NCBI GenBank assembly: GCA_033856025.1
Contig: JAWVFQ010000029.1
Span: 1-64,000, forward strand
Reading direction: 5' to 3'
Origin: AC-38 sp033856025
GTDB taxonomy: Bacteria > Actinomycetota > Thermoleophilia > Solirubrobacterales > Solirubrobacteraceae
DNA length: 64,000 bases
A program made the position numbers and the translations under genes. The notes under the pieces were generated by a model. It saw nothing but the letters and a program-made list of their open reading frames with translations. It had not been told where the DNA came from and made no database searches. Positions 24,604 to 32,261 of the stretch are shown one piece after another (position 1 is the stretch's first letter; every line of letters starts with the position of its first letter).

Positions 24604-27020
24604 GACTCGTCCTCCAGCAGGTCGATCTCGGGCCGCCGGGGGCGCACCTGCTCGAGCAGGTCGACGACCTCGTCGCCGTGCAGCTCGCGCTTCTCCACGA
24701 GGACGTCGGCGATCCGGTTCAGCGCGTCGCGGTTGTGGCGCATCGCGTTCCAGGCGTACGTGTAGGCCTGGCCGAGGATCTGCGCCGCCTGCGCGCGCTT
24801 GAAGTGGTCCTGCATGACCCCGGTGAACGTCTCGGCGTACGGGCTGCCGGCGCCCGGGTCGGAGCGGTGGATGATCCGGTTGCCGATCCGCTCGAAGCGC
24901 TTCATCAGCTTGTCGCGCAGCTCCTCCTCCTCGTCGAGGTCCGCGAAGCGGCGGTCGCCGAAGTCGATGAGGTCGGGGCCCATCGCGGCGGCGCCCACCA
25001 TGGCCAGCGCCATGAACGAAGCCCCGTACACGTCGCCGCCCACGCCCACGCCGTTCTCGCCGTAGAAGACGTGCTCGGTGGCCATGGCGGAGAGGATCAT
25101 CACGAGCTCGGCCATCCGCTCGCTCTTCCAGGCGCTGAAGCGCTCCTCGATCTCGGCGCTCTGGAAGTGGCCCAGCGCGTTGCCGCGCTTGCGCACGGTC
25201 AGTCGCGTGGCCTCGATGTTCTCCTGGAACAGGTAGGAGCCCACGGCGTGGCCCGCCTCGTGCAGCGCCACGGCGCGGGTCTCGGCCGGGACGTACTCCA
25301 CGCCCTGCGCCGTGCCGGTCTCGATCGTGGTCATGGCCTCGACGATGTCCGAGCGCCCGAAGGCCTGGCGGCCCTCGGAGTGCGCGTAGGTCAGCGCCAT
25401 CGAGCAGACCTGCTCGATCATGGCCGGGGAGTAGCCGCTGGTGATGCGCGACAGCTCGTCGCGGCGGCGGTCGGTGTCGAGGTCTTCCTCGTGGTCGACC
25501 TTGGCCAGGTAGAGGTCGAAGATGTCCTTGCGGTCGTAGCGCGTCGGCGTGCGGAAGAAGATGTGGCGCCCCATCCGGCCCGGGCGGATCAGCGCCGGGT
25601 CCAGCGACTGAATGGGCGCGTTGGTGGCGCCGATGAAGTAGATCTGCTCGTCGCGCGGCTTGGGCGGCGGCAGGCGCAGCTTCACGCCCCCGACCCGCTG
25701 GGGGATGACGTACATCGCGTCGAGGAAAGTGTTGATCCGCCGCGACAGGAAGCGGCGCATGAAGGGCGGCTCGTCCACGCCGTCCATCTGGACCAGCAGC
25801 TGGTTCAGCGCCATGCCGCCGCCCATCCCGCCCATCATCCCCGGCGCGATGAAGGAGCTGAGCCGCTCGCCCAGGCGCTGGACGGCCGGCGGGTAGAGGG
25901 GCGGGCGCGGGTCGGCGCGCTGCTCGAACACCCAGTCGCGCCACTCGCGCGACTCCACGACCACGTCGCCGCTGGCGCTCAGCGATCCCCACGGCCCGTG
26001 GAACGCCGGGACCGGCCGGGGCGGCATCTCGCGCATCATGCCGCCGGCCGCGCCACCGCCGCCCAGCGCCGCGCGGCGCATGCCGACCGCGTCGATCTCG
26101 TCGATGAAGACGATGCACTGGCCGCCCCACTTGCGGGCCAGCCGCCGGGCACGCGCCACCAGGATGAGGACGACGATCACGTCCATCCCGATGAACGTCT
26201 GGGCGAAGCCCGAGCCGGGCATCGTCATGAAGGGGCAGTTGAACGACGTGGCGATCGCCTTGGAGAGCATCGTCTTGCCGGTGCCCGGCGCGCCGAGGAA
26301 GAGCAGCCCGCGCTCGGGCTTCCCGCCCGCCTTCTTGAACTCCTCGCTGGCCTGCCACAGCGAGATGACGCGCGTGATCTCCTCCTTGGGCTCCTGCTGG
26401 CCCCGGACGTCGGCGAGCTTCACGCCCCAGTCCGCGTCGCCCGGTTCGTAGCCCTTCATCTGCTTGATCCCGAAGAACAGCAGCGGGCCGAAGAGGATCG
26501 CGAAGTTGATGAAGAACAGCAGCGGGAGCTGGAGGCCCAGGATCAGCAGCGTGGGCAGGAACTGCGAGAACAGGCTGCCCAGGGCGCCGAAGGTCCCGAA
26601 CAGCGACGTGTGCACTCCGCCGACGCGCAGCATCAGGTTCGTCGCGACGAGCAGGACGAACAGCGTCAGCGCCGTCCAGGCCAGCCGCCGGTAGCGCGTG
26701 CGCCAGTACCACGTGCGCCGCCGCGCGACGACGTCGGCCTCCAGCAGCTCCTGCCCGGCGCCGTACAGGTTCGCCCGGGGGATCAGCCGGTGGGCGATCA
26801 CGTCCACCAGGCCGCGGAACGCCACGACGGCGAAGAACGTCACGACCAGCGAGACGGGGATGCTCCAGCCGTTGCCCACGTGGAAGACGAAGAACAGCGC
26901 CGGGCTGGTCAGGATCGCCACGACGGTGGCCGCGCGCGCGAGGCGCCGCCACTCGTAGGCGAGCGAGGCCGCCTGCTGGCTCATGGGCCGCAGGCTCCGG
27001 TCGGGCTCCGCGTAGGACAT
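24588..27020 (-). CDS. divergent FtsH-like membrane AAA+ metalloprotease
   Basis: An 810-residue protein. The N-terminal 190 residues contain four or five transmembrane helices instead of the usual two plus periplasmic domain. The AAA module has Walker A GAPGTGKT (243-250), Walker B IVFIDEID (303-310) and the second region of homology at about 463-489 with DPALIRPGR. The M41 protease domain has HEAGH (587-591), with Asp663 a candidate third zinc ligand. Two insertions, about 70 residues after Walker B (Gly/Met/Pro-rich) and about 40 before the SRH, depart from typical FtsH. It probably degrades membrane proteins. Start ATG 27020; first gene of a three-gene operon. Confidence 0.85.
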   Translation of the reverse strand: MSYAEPDRSLRPMSQQAASLAYEWRRLARAATVVAILTSPALFFVFHVGNGWSIPVSLVVTFFAVVAFRGLVDVIAHRLIPRANLYGAGQELLEADVVARRRTWYWRTRYRRLAWTALTLFVLLVATNLMLRVGGVHTSLFGTFGALGSLFSQFLPTLLILGLQLPLLFFINFAILFGPLLFFGIKQMKGYEPGDADWGVKLADVRGQQEPKEEITRVISLWQASEEFKKAGGKPERGLLFLGAPGTGKTMLSKAIATSFNCPFMTMPGSGFAQTFIGMDVIVVLILVARARRLARKWGGQCIVFIDEIDAVGMRRAALGGGGAAGGMMREMPPRPVPAFHGPWGSLSASGDVVVESREWRDWVFEQRADPRPPLYPPAVQRLGERLSSFIAPGMMGGMGGGMALNQLLVQMDGVDEPPFMRRFLSRRINTFLDAMYVIPQRVGGVKLRLPPPKPRDEQIYFIGATNAPIQSLDPALIRPGRMGRHIFFRTPTRYDRKDIFDLYLAKVDHEEDLDTDRRRDELSRITSGYSPAMIEQVCSMALTYAHSEGRQAFGRSDIVEAMTTIETGTAQGVEYVPAETRAVALHEAGHAVGSYLFQENIEATRLTVRKRGNALGHFQSAEIEERFSAWKSERMAELVMILSAMATEHVFYGENGVGVGGDVYGASFMALAMVGAAAMGPDLIDFGDRRFADLDEEEELRDKLMKRFERIGNRIIHRSDPGAGSPYAETFTGVMQDHFKRAQAAQILGQAYTYAWNAMRHNRDALNRIADVLVEKRELHGDEVVDLLEQVRPRRPEIDLLEDESWPKV

Positions 27021-27068
27021 CTCTCGACGCTGGAGGGTACAGGCGGAAAGCCCTGGTCTCGACATGGG

Positions 27069-28262
27069 ATGATGCGCGCCGCCGTGGCCGCGCAAGCTCC
27101 CAGCCTCGAGCTCGTTCCCTCCCCGGAGGAGGCGATGCTCCGTGAGGCGGTGTACGGGATCGCGTCGTCGTTCGGGCCCGCCTACATCCGCGAGCGCGTC
27201 GAGCGCGAGGAGCCGCCGTCGGAGCTGTGGGAGGCGCTGGCCGAGAAGGGCTATCTGGGCGTCAACGTGCCCGAGGAGTACGACGGCGGCGGGCGCGGGA
27301 TGACCGAGCTGGCGGCGGTGGGGGAGGAGCTGGCGCGCGCCGGCTGCCCGCTGCTGCTCATCGTGGTCTCGCCGGCCATCGCCGGCTCCGTGCTGGCGCG
27401 CCACGGGACGCCGGAGCAGAAGGACCGCTGGCTGCGCGGCATCGGGCGCGCCGATCTCAAGGTGGCCTTCGCGATCACCGAGCCCGACGCGGGGACGAAC
27501 TCCCACAACCTGTCCACCACCGCCAAGCGGACCGACGGCGGGTTCGTCCTGCGCGGCACCAAGACCTTCATCTCCGGCGTGGAGGACGCCGACGCGCTGC
27601 TCGTCGTGGCGCGGTCGGGGGTCAACGAGGAGAGCGGCCGCGGCCTGCTGTCGCTGTTCCTGGTCGACGTGGACGCGCCGGGCTTGGAGCGCCAGCGCGT
27701 GCCCACCGCCCCGCGCAACGCCGACATGCAGTGGCAGCTGTTCTTCGACGACGTGAAGGTGGGGGAGGACCGGCTGGTGGGGACCGAGCACTACGGCCTC
27801 GCCGCGGTGTTCGACGGCCTCAACCCCGAGCGGATCATGACCGCGGCGCTGGCCGTGGGGGCGGGGCGCAAGGCGCTGGCCCAGGCGTCGGAGTACGCGC
27901 GCGAGCGCACCGTGTGGAGCGGGCCCATCGGGTCCCACCAGGGGATCTCCCACCCGCTGGCCGAGGCGAAGATCGAGCTCGAGCTGGCCGCGCTGATGAC
28001 GCGCAAGGCCTGCGCGCTCTACGACGCCGGCGCGAAGGGCGCGGGCGAGGCCTCCAACATGGCCAAGTACGCGGCCGCCGAGGCGGCGATCAAGTGCGTG
28101 GACCGGGCGATCCAGACGCACGGGGGCAACGGCGTGGCGCTGGAGTACGGGCTGGCCGACATGTGGTGGGGCGTGCGGACGATGCGCATCGCGCCGGTCT
28201 CGCGCGAGATGATCCTCAACTACGTGGCCGAGCACTCGCTGGGCCTGCCGCGCTCCTACTAG
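27069..28262 (+). CDS. acyl-CoA dehydrogenase
   Basis: A 397-residue flavoprotein of the acyl-CoA dehydrogenase family, which introduces an alpha-beta double bond into acyl-CoA with FAD. AFAITEPDAGTNS is the flavin/substrate signature in the first third, and the GNGVALEYG/MWWGVRTMRIAPVSREMILNYV block ends the family fold. It lies divergent from the FtsH-like gene with 48 bases between. Start is ATG 27069 (ATG 27072 equally possible). Chain-length preference is not evident. No beta-oxidation partner is next to it. Confidence 0.88.
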   Translation: MMRAAVAAQAPSLELVPSPEEAMLREAVYGIASSFGPAYIRERVEREEPPSELWEALAEKGYLGVNVPEEYDGGGRGMTELAAVGEELARAGCPLLLIVVSPAIAGSVLARHGTPEQKDRWLRGIGRADLKVAFAITEPDAGTNSHNLSTTAKRTDGGFVLRGTKTFISGVEDADALLVVARSGVNEESGRGLLSLFLVDVDAPGLERQRVPTAPRNADMQWQLFFDDVKVGEDRLVGTEHYGLAAVFDGLNPERIMTAALAVGAGRKALAQASEYARERTVWSGPIGSHQGISHPLAEAKIELELAALMTRKACALYDAGAKGAGEASNMAKYAAAEAAIKCVDRAIQTHGGNGVALEYGLADMWWGVRTMRIAPVSREMILNYVAEHSLGLPRSY

Positions 28263-28307
28263 CCGCGCCCGGCGTCACGTCCGCGGTGGCTGGCAGGTTG
28301 TTCTGCC

Positions 28308-29054
28308 ATGCAGCGCCGCAGGCGTCGGGTCTCCCGCTGGCTGCCCATCCTGGTGTGGGCGGGGATCATGGCCGGGGTCGCGGCCCTGGTCGTCATCTAC
28401 ACGCGCCCGGACGCGACTGCCGTGACGCGCGCCGCCACCCCCGGGGCGGGCGGACCGGTCGTCCCGGCCGTGGCCGGTCGCCGAGTGCCCGACGCGTGGG
28501 CGGCGCTGGAGCGAGCCGGCTACTGGGTGACCGTCGACTACGAGCCCTCCCGCCGGGTGCGGGTGAACCGCGCGACCGGGACGACCCCGGCGGCGGGCAT
28601 GGCGCTCGGGGTCGGCGGGCGGATCACGCTGCTGGTCTCCAGCGGGCGCCCGCGCGTGCGAGTCCCCTCGCTCAGCGGCCTGAGCCGCAGTGCCGCGGAG
28701 GAGAGGCTGGGCCGCCTGGGCCTGCGGCCGGTGATCGTCGCGCGCGAGTCGCTCGAGTCCCCGGGGGCCGTGGTCGGGCAGTCGCCGGATCCCGGCCGGC
28801 GGGTCACCGCCCGCAGCGCCGTGCGCGTCGCCGTGGCCGCGCCCCCGCCGCCCGTGGAGGTCCCGGGCGTGACGGGACTGGGCTTCGAGGAGGCGGTGTC
28901 GGCGGCCTCCGGCGCCGGGCTCACCGTCGAGTTCGCCCACCGCAGGGCGACGAGGCCGGCTGACGTCGGGCGCGTACTCGGCCAGTCGCTCGGCGCCGGA
29001 CAGGGCGCGCCGCGCGGCGCCCGGATCGTCCTGACCGTCGGCGTGCGGCGCTAG
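28308..29054 (+). CDS. membrane-anchored PASTA-domain protein
   Basis: A 248-residue protein with a basic N-terminus, one transmembrane helix (about 12-30, LPILVWAGIMAGVAALVVIY) and three PASTA-like repeats outside, at roughly 50-112, 113-182 and 183-248. Each shows the pattern 'P..G....A...L...G'. PASTA domains bind peptidoglycan fragments or beta-lactams and usually sit on Stk1/PknB-type kinases or PBPs. Here there is no kinase or transpeptidase domain, so it may act as a stand-alone cell-wall sensor or anchor. It ends just before a strong terminator. Confidence 0.75.
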   Translation: MQRRRRRVSRWLPILVWAGIMAGVAALVVIYTRPDATAVTRAATPGAGGPVVPAVAGRRVPDAWAALERAGYWVTVDYEPSRRVRVNRATGTTPAAGMALGVGGRITLLVSSGRPRVRVPSLSGLSRSAAEERLGRLGLRPVIVARESLESPGAVVGQSPDPGRRVTARSAVRVAVAAPPPPVEVPGVTGLGFEEAVSAASGAGLTVEFAHRRATRPADVGRVLGQSLGAGQGAPRGARIVLTVGVRR

Positions 29055-29073
29055 CTCGCCCGCCCGTGACACG

Positions 29074-29103
29074 CCGAGGGCCCGGCGTGTGCCGGGCCCT
29101 CGG
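29074..29103. terminator. bidirectional hairpin terminator
   Basis: A perfect 13-bp stem (CCGAGGGCCCGGC at 29074-29086 pairing with 29091-29103) with a GTGT loop lies 20 bases after the PASTA gene and 25 bases after the convergent gene. No T-run follows, which is common in GC-rich genomes. It can serve both convergent genes. Confidence 0.8.
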
Positions 29104-29127
29104 GATACATCGTCTGCCGCGCCGCGT

Positions 29128-29613
29128 CTACGAGACCGGCAGGGCCTCCTGCACGCGGTCCACGGCGCGGTCGAGGTTGCGCTCGACGTCGCGACGGGTG
29201 CTGCGCAGCTCGCGCTCCGCGCGCCGGCTGTTGCGGCGGATCGCCTGCTCGCCGCGGCGCTCGAACCGGCGCAGCTCGCGCTGCGCGCGGTCGCGGTCGG
29301 TGTAGGTGCGCACCGTGTCCGCGAAGCTGTCGCGGGCGGTCAGCACGACGCCGACCGGGATGTAGGCAACCCGGCGGAACTGCTCGCCGACGGCCTCGAG
29401 GCGCGTGGCCTCGGCGTCGGCACGGCGGGCCGCCGCGGTCGCGCCGCGCTTCGCGGTCGTGCGGGCGCTGCGCGCGGTCCGCGTGGCCTGGCTGCGCGTG
29501 GAGCGCGCCGACGCCTTCGCGGTGCCGCCGCTGCGGCTGGCGGAGTTGCGCTTGCGAGTGGCGGCCGCCTTCTTGGCGGCGGCGCTTCGCTGGGCCTTCG
29601 TCTGGGTCGCCAT
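29128..29613 (-). CDS. Lys/Ala/Arg-rich basic coiled-coil protein (histone-like tail)
   Basis: A 161-residue, very basic protein. The first 70 residues are Lys/Ala/Ser/Arg repeats (KAQRSAAAKKAAATRKR) like histone H1 or HupB tails. Residues about 70-161 are predicted long charged helix (RELRRFERRGEQAIRR...), a coiled-coil candidate. No defined fold is recognised; DNA or nucleoid association is inferred from charge. The ATG at 29613 has GGGAGGACG just upstream. A GTTT-15-GGGAAC element upstream may be a SigB-type promoter. Confidence 0.7.
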   Translation of the reverse strand: MATQTKAQRSAAAKKAAATRKRNSASRSGGTAKASARSTRSQATRTARSARTTAKRGATAAARRADAEATRLEAVGEQFRRVAYIPVGVVLTARDSFADTVRTYTDRDRAQRELRRFERRGEQAIRRNSRRAERELRSTRRDVERNLDRAVDRVQEALPVS

Positions 29614-29659
29614 CTTGATTCGTCCTCCCGGATCGCGTTCTTTTCGTGTACGAACAGGC

Positions 29660-29684
29660 GTTCCCGCTGGGATACGTGCGAAAC
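29660..29684 (-). promoter_or_regulatory. possible SigB-type promoter
   Basis: On the minus strand GTTT (29684-29681) is separated by 15 bases from GGGAAC (29665-29660), close to the GTTT-N14-17-GGGTAT pattern of general-stress SigB-family promoters. It lies 47 bases before the start of the basic coiled-coil protein. This is pattern only; the group-2 sigma gene at 48.7 kb is one possible partner. Confidence 0.25.
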
Positions 29685-29692
29685 GGGAAATG

Positions 29693-29712
29693 CTCGTGCC
29701 CATCGGCACGAG
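29693..29712 (-). terminator. hairpin terminator after the Mce operon
   Basis: CTCGTGCC (29693-29700) pairs perfectly over 8 bp with GGCACGAG (29705-29712), loop of 4. It lies 28 bases beyond the Mce stop on the transcribed strand and is followed by CATTTCCCGTTT, a weak T-rich tail. This separates the Mce operon from the basic protein gene. Confidence 0.6.
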
Positions 29713-29739
29713 GGCGCGGCCTCCAGCCCAGCCGCCGCG

Positions 29740-31314
29740 TCAGCGCCCGGTCCGGTTCGAGCCGGAGTAGATGCCGCTCGTCTGCTCCGAGGGGATACGG
29801 GGGCCGATCTCGTTCTCGCGCGAGAACGTCTCGCCGGGCGGCACCCGCGCGCGGCCGGCGAAGGTGGGGCCCTGGCTGCCCGGGGTGTGCGGGTCGAAGA
29901 TGACCTGCGTCGGCGTGCCCTGGGAGTCGGTCGGCGCGCCGAACGTGGCCAGGTTCCCGTTCATGTAGCCGCGCTGGCCGTTCTCGCAGTCCGCCGTGCC
30001 GTCGTCGTTGATCGCCGCGCCATGGGCCTGGCCGTGCAGGAAGGCGTTCTCGCCGCGACCCGGGCTCTGGTAGCCCTCGCCCATGACCGGCTCGCTGGCG
30101 CCCATCGCACCCAGGCCGTTGCGCTGGGAGGGCGCCGCGTTGAGCAGCGCGCGCTGGGCGGTGCCCGTGGGGTCGGCCTCGGAGAAGTGCTCGCCGAGGG
30201 TGTACCAGAAGTAGTTCCAGCCATTGCACACCGTCTGGTACGGGCCCAGGAACCGCACGAGCGGGTTGAGGATCCCGATGGTCCGCGTCAGTCCGCGCAG
30301 CGCCTGGTCGGTCTCCGGCGCGCGGAGCAGGTCGCGCGCCGCCGCCAGCACCTCGCCCGCGCGCCGGTTGAGTGCGACGCCGCGGCGCAGCACGGGAGCG
30401 CCCTCCTCCAGCGCCGGGTTGAGGGCCGGCAGCGCCCCGCGCAGCTCGTGCGTGGTGGCGCGCAGGTCCTTGGAGAACTCGGCCACGTCGTGCAGGAAGG
30501 GGCGTTGGACGTGGAGGGAGCGGATGCTCTCGTCCAGCGTGGACGGGGACTTGGCGATCGTGGCCTCCAGTGCCGCCGGGTCGCGCGAGAGCGCCTCGAA
30601 CGTGGTCGCCATGTCGGTGAACAGCCGCGCGTTGACCGAGGCCACGGGCGCCACGATCCGCGCCGCGTCGCCCAGCTCGCGGAAGAAGCGCCCGATGTCA
30701 GTGCGCGGATCGGCCAGGTTGGCCGCCACCGGCGCCAGGTAGCGGAACGTCGTGGGCAGCTCCTGGATGGTCTGGTTGAGATCCACCCCGCGGCCCGTGA
30801 ACGCATCGCCGAACGTCGTCAGGTTCTCCTGCGAGGCGCGGCGCGTGGGGTCGTCGAACATCTTGAAGATGTCGTCGAACTGGACCGGCACGCTGGTCTG
30901 CGAGACCGGGATCGTGTCCCCGTCGCGCAGGTGCGTCCGCGAGCGCCCCCGCGCGAGCTCCACGTACTTCAGCCCCAGCGCCGACCGCGACCGGACGACG
31001 ACGCGCGTGTCGCTCGGGATCGCTCCGACCTTCCTGTCCAGCTTGAGCCGCAGGCGCGACACCGTCACGCCGTCGCGCAGCGTCACCGGCTGGATCTCCT
31101 CCACCACCCCGATGCGAAAGCCGCCCTCGCGCACCTCGTTGCCCACGACGAGGTTGGACCCGCTGGCGACATCGGCGTTGACCTCGCGGGTGGGGACGAA
31201 CGGCAGGCCGTTGTTGGCGTTGTAGGCCAGGAAGACCGCCACGACGGTGACCAGCGTCGTCACCGCCCCCACGAGGACGGGGTTGGCCAGGATGGCGCCG
31301 GAGCCGCGCCTCAC
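29740..31314 (-). CDS. single Mce/MlaD-family lipid-transport protein
   Basis: A 524-residue Mce protein. An N-terminal helix (about 8-30) anchors it, the MlaD domain follows (about 40-140, FRIGVVEEIQP and ALGLKYVEL), then a long alpha-helical region and a Gly/Pro-rich tail ending NRTGR. Mce proteins form hexameric rings or tunnels that pass lipids between membrane and wall. Typical actinobacterial loci encode six Mce proteins plus YrbE permeases; here only one is present and no permease. The GTG start overlaps the upstream stop as GTGA. It is the last gene of the copper-protein operon. Confidence 0.85.
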   Translation of the reverse strand: MRRGSGAILANPVLVGAVTTLVTVVAVFLAYNANNGLPFVPTREVNADVASGSNLVVGNEVREGGFRIGVVEEIQPVTLRDGVTVSRLRLKLDRKVGAIPSDTRVVVRSRSALGLKYVELARGRSRTHLRDGDTIPVSQTSVPVQFDDIFKMFDDPTRRASQENLTTFGDAFTGRGVDLNQTIQELPTTFRYLAPVAANLADPRTDIGRFFRELGDAARIVAPVASVNARLFTDMATTFEALSRDPAALEATIAKSPSTLDESIRSLHVQRPFLHDVAEFSKDLRATTHELRGALPALNPALEEGAPVLRRGVALNRRAGEVLAAARDLLRAPETDQALRGLTRTIGILNPLVRFLGPYQTVCNGWNYFWYTLGEHFSEADPTGTAQRALLNAAPSQRNGLGAMGASEPVMGEGYQSPGRGENAFLHGQAHGAAINDDGTADCENGQRGYMNGNLATFGAPTDSQGTPTQVIFDPHTPGSQGPTFAGRARVPPGETFSRENEIGPRIPSEQTSGIYSGSNRTGR

Positions 31315-32261
31315 GGACGGGCGATCGTCGCCTGGGCGCGACGGAAGTCCGACGCGGCGCCGTCCACGGTCCGCGTGGTGAGCGTGACGCGGTAGCGGCC
31401 CGGCCCCAGGCCTGACAGGTACGCCCGGCCCGGCCCGGCCGCGGCCGGCACGGGGTCGAGCGTGCGTGCGCGTGCCCAGCGGACCCACGGGCCCAGGCGC
31501 GCCCGGCGGTCCACGACGAGGCGGGCGTCGCGCCCGGCCCCGGCCAGCGTCCACCGCACGTCGAGCGCGCGCCCGCGGGGGCGCGCGCGCAGCGCCGCGA
31601 TGCCGGGCGGGGTCTCGCAGCCCGAGATCGGGACGGTGACGCGGCGGGCGACGGCCTCCCCGTCGTGGCTGGTGAACCGGGCCTCCACGGGATAGGGCCC
31701 GCATACGGGCGGCGTGAGCATCGGTGCGTGGAACGACGACTCGATCCGCACCTGGGAGAACGTCGTGGACAGGGCCGGCAGGTCGTCCAGCACCGTCTCG
31801 GTCCAGCCGTCGGGCGCGATCCGGATGTGCCCCTCGATCTTCTGGGACGGCGGTGGCAGCGACGCCGGGCCCGGCGAGGCGGGCGGGCTGAGGTAGATCA
31901 GGATCCGGAAGTCCGGCGTGAAGTAGACCGGGCCGTTGAAGGCCGCCGCCTCGACCTCGGCGTAGGCCCAGCCGATCCGCGAGGAGTCCGGGCACGTCGC
32001 CGCCGCCTCGTCGCCGGGGCCGCACCCCACGACGGTGAAGCCCGGGTTGAACCGGAACGCGGGCGGGAAGCGCACGACCTCGGTCCGCGTGGCGCCCTCG
32101 CCGTGCGCCTGCGTCACCGTCAGCGTGAGCGCGCTGGGCGAGCCCGGCGTCGCCGGGTCCACCTTCGCCTCGAAGCTCGGCGCGTACGCCGCGAGCGCGG
32201 GCGCCGCCGCGCCGGCCAGGGCGGCGGCCACGGCGAGCGCGCAGGCGAGGCCCCGTCTCAT
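31311..32261 (-). CDS. secreted beta-rich hypothetical protein
   Basis: A 316-residue exported protein with a clear signal peptide (LACALAVAAALAGAAAPALAA). The mature first part (30-210) has paired cysteines (VGCGPGDEAAATC; later VCGPYP and SGCE) and looks like an immunoglobulin-type beta domain. The C-terminal 100 residues resemble a fibronectin-III-like fold (LDVRWTLAGAG, GRYRVTLTTRT). The specific family is not recognised. It overlaps both neighbours by 4 bases (ATGA and GTGA), so it is made in step with the copper protein and Mce protein. A periplasmic or surface partner role is inferred. Confidence 0.7.
   Translation of the reverse strand: MRRGLACALAVAAALAGAAAPALAAYAPSFEAKVDPATPGSPSALTLTVTQAHGEGATRTEVVRFPPAFRFNPGFTVVGCGPGDEAAATCPDSSRIGWAYAEVEAAAFNGPVYFTPDFRILIYLSPPASPGPASLPPPSQKIEGHIRIAPDGWTETVLDDLPALSTTFSQVRIESSFHAPMLTPPVCGPYPVEARFTSHDGEAVARRVTVPISGCETPPGIAALRARPRGRALDVRWTLAGAGRDARLVVDRRARLGPWVRWARARTLDPVPAAAGPGRAYLSGLGPGRYRVTLTTRTVDGAASDFRRAQATIARP

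Noticed and set aside
24678..27068. Rightward open frame continuous with the acyl-CoA dehydrogenase gene
   Set aside because: The 797 codons before ATG 27069 are antisense to the FtsH-like gene and have no family similarity; the dehydrogenase domain begins only after 27069.
29643..29654. TTCGT-GT-ACGAA inverted repeat as an operator
   Set aside because: Only 5-bp arms; it lies in the leader of the basic coiled-coil gene with no linked regulator, so chance is a fair explanation.
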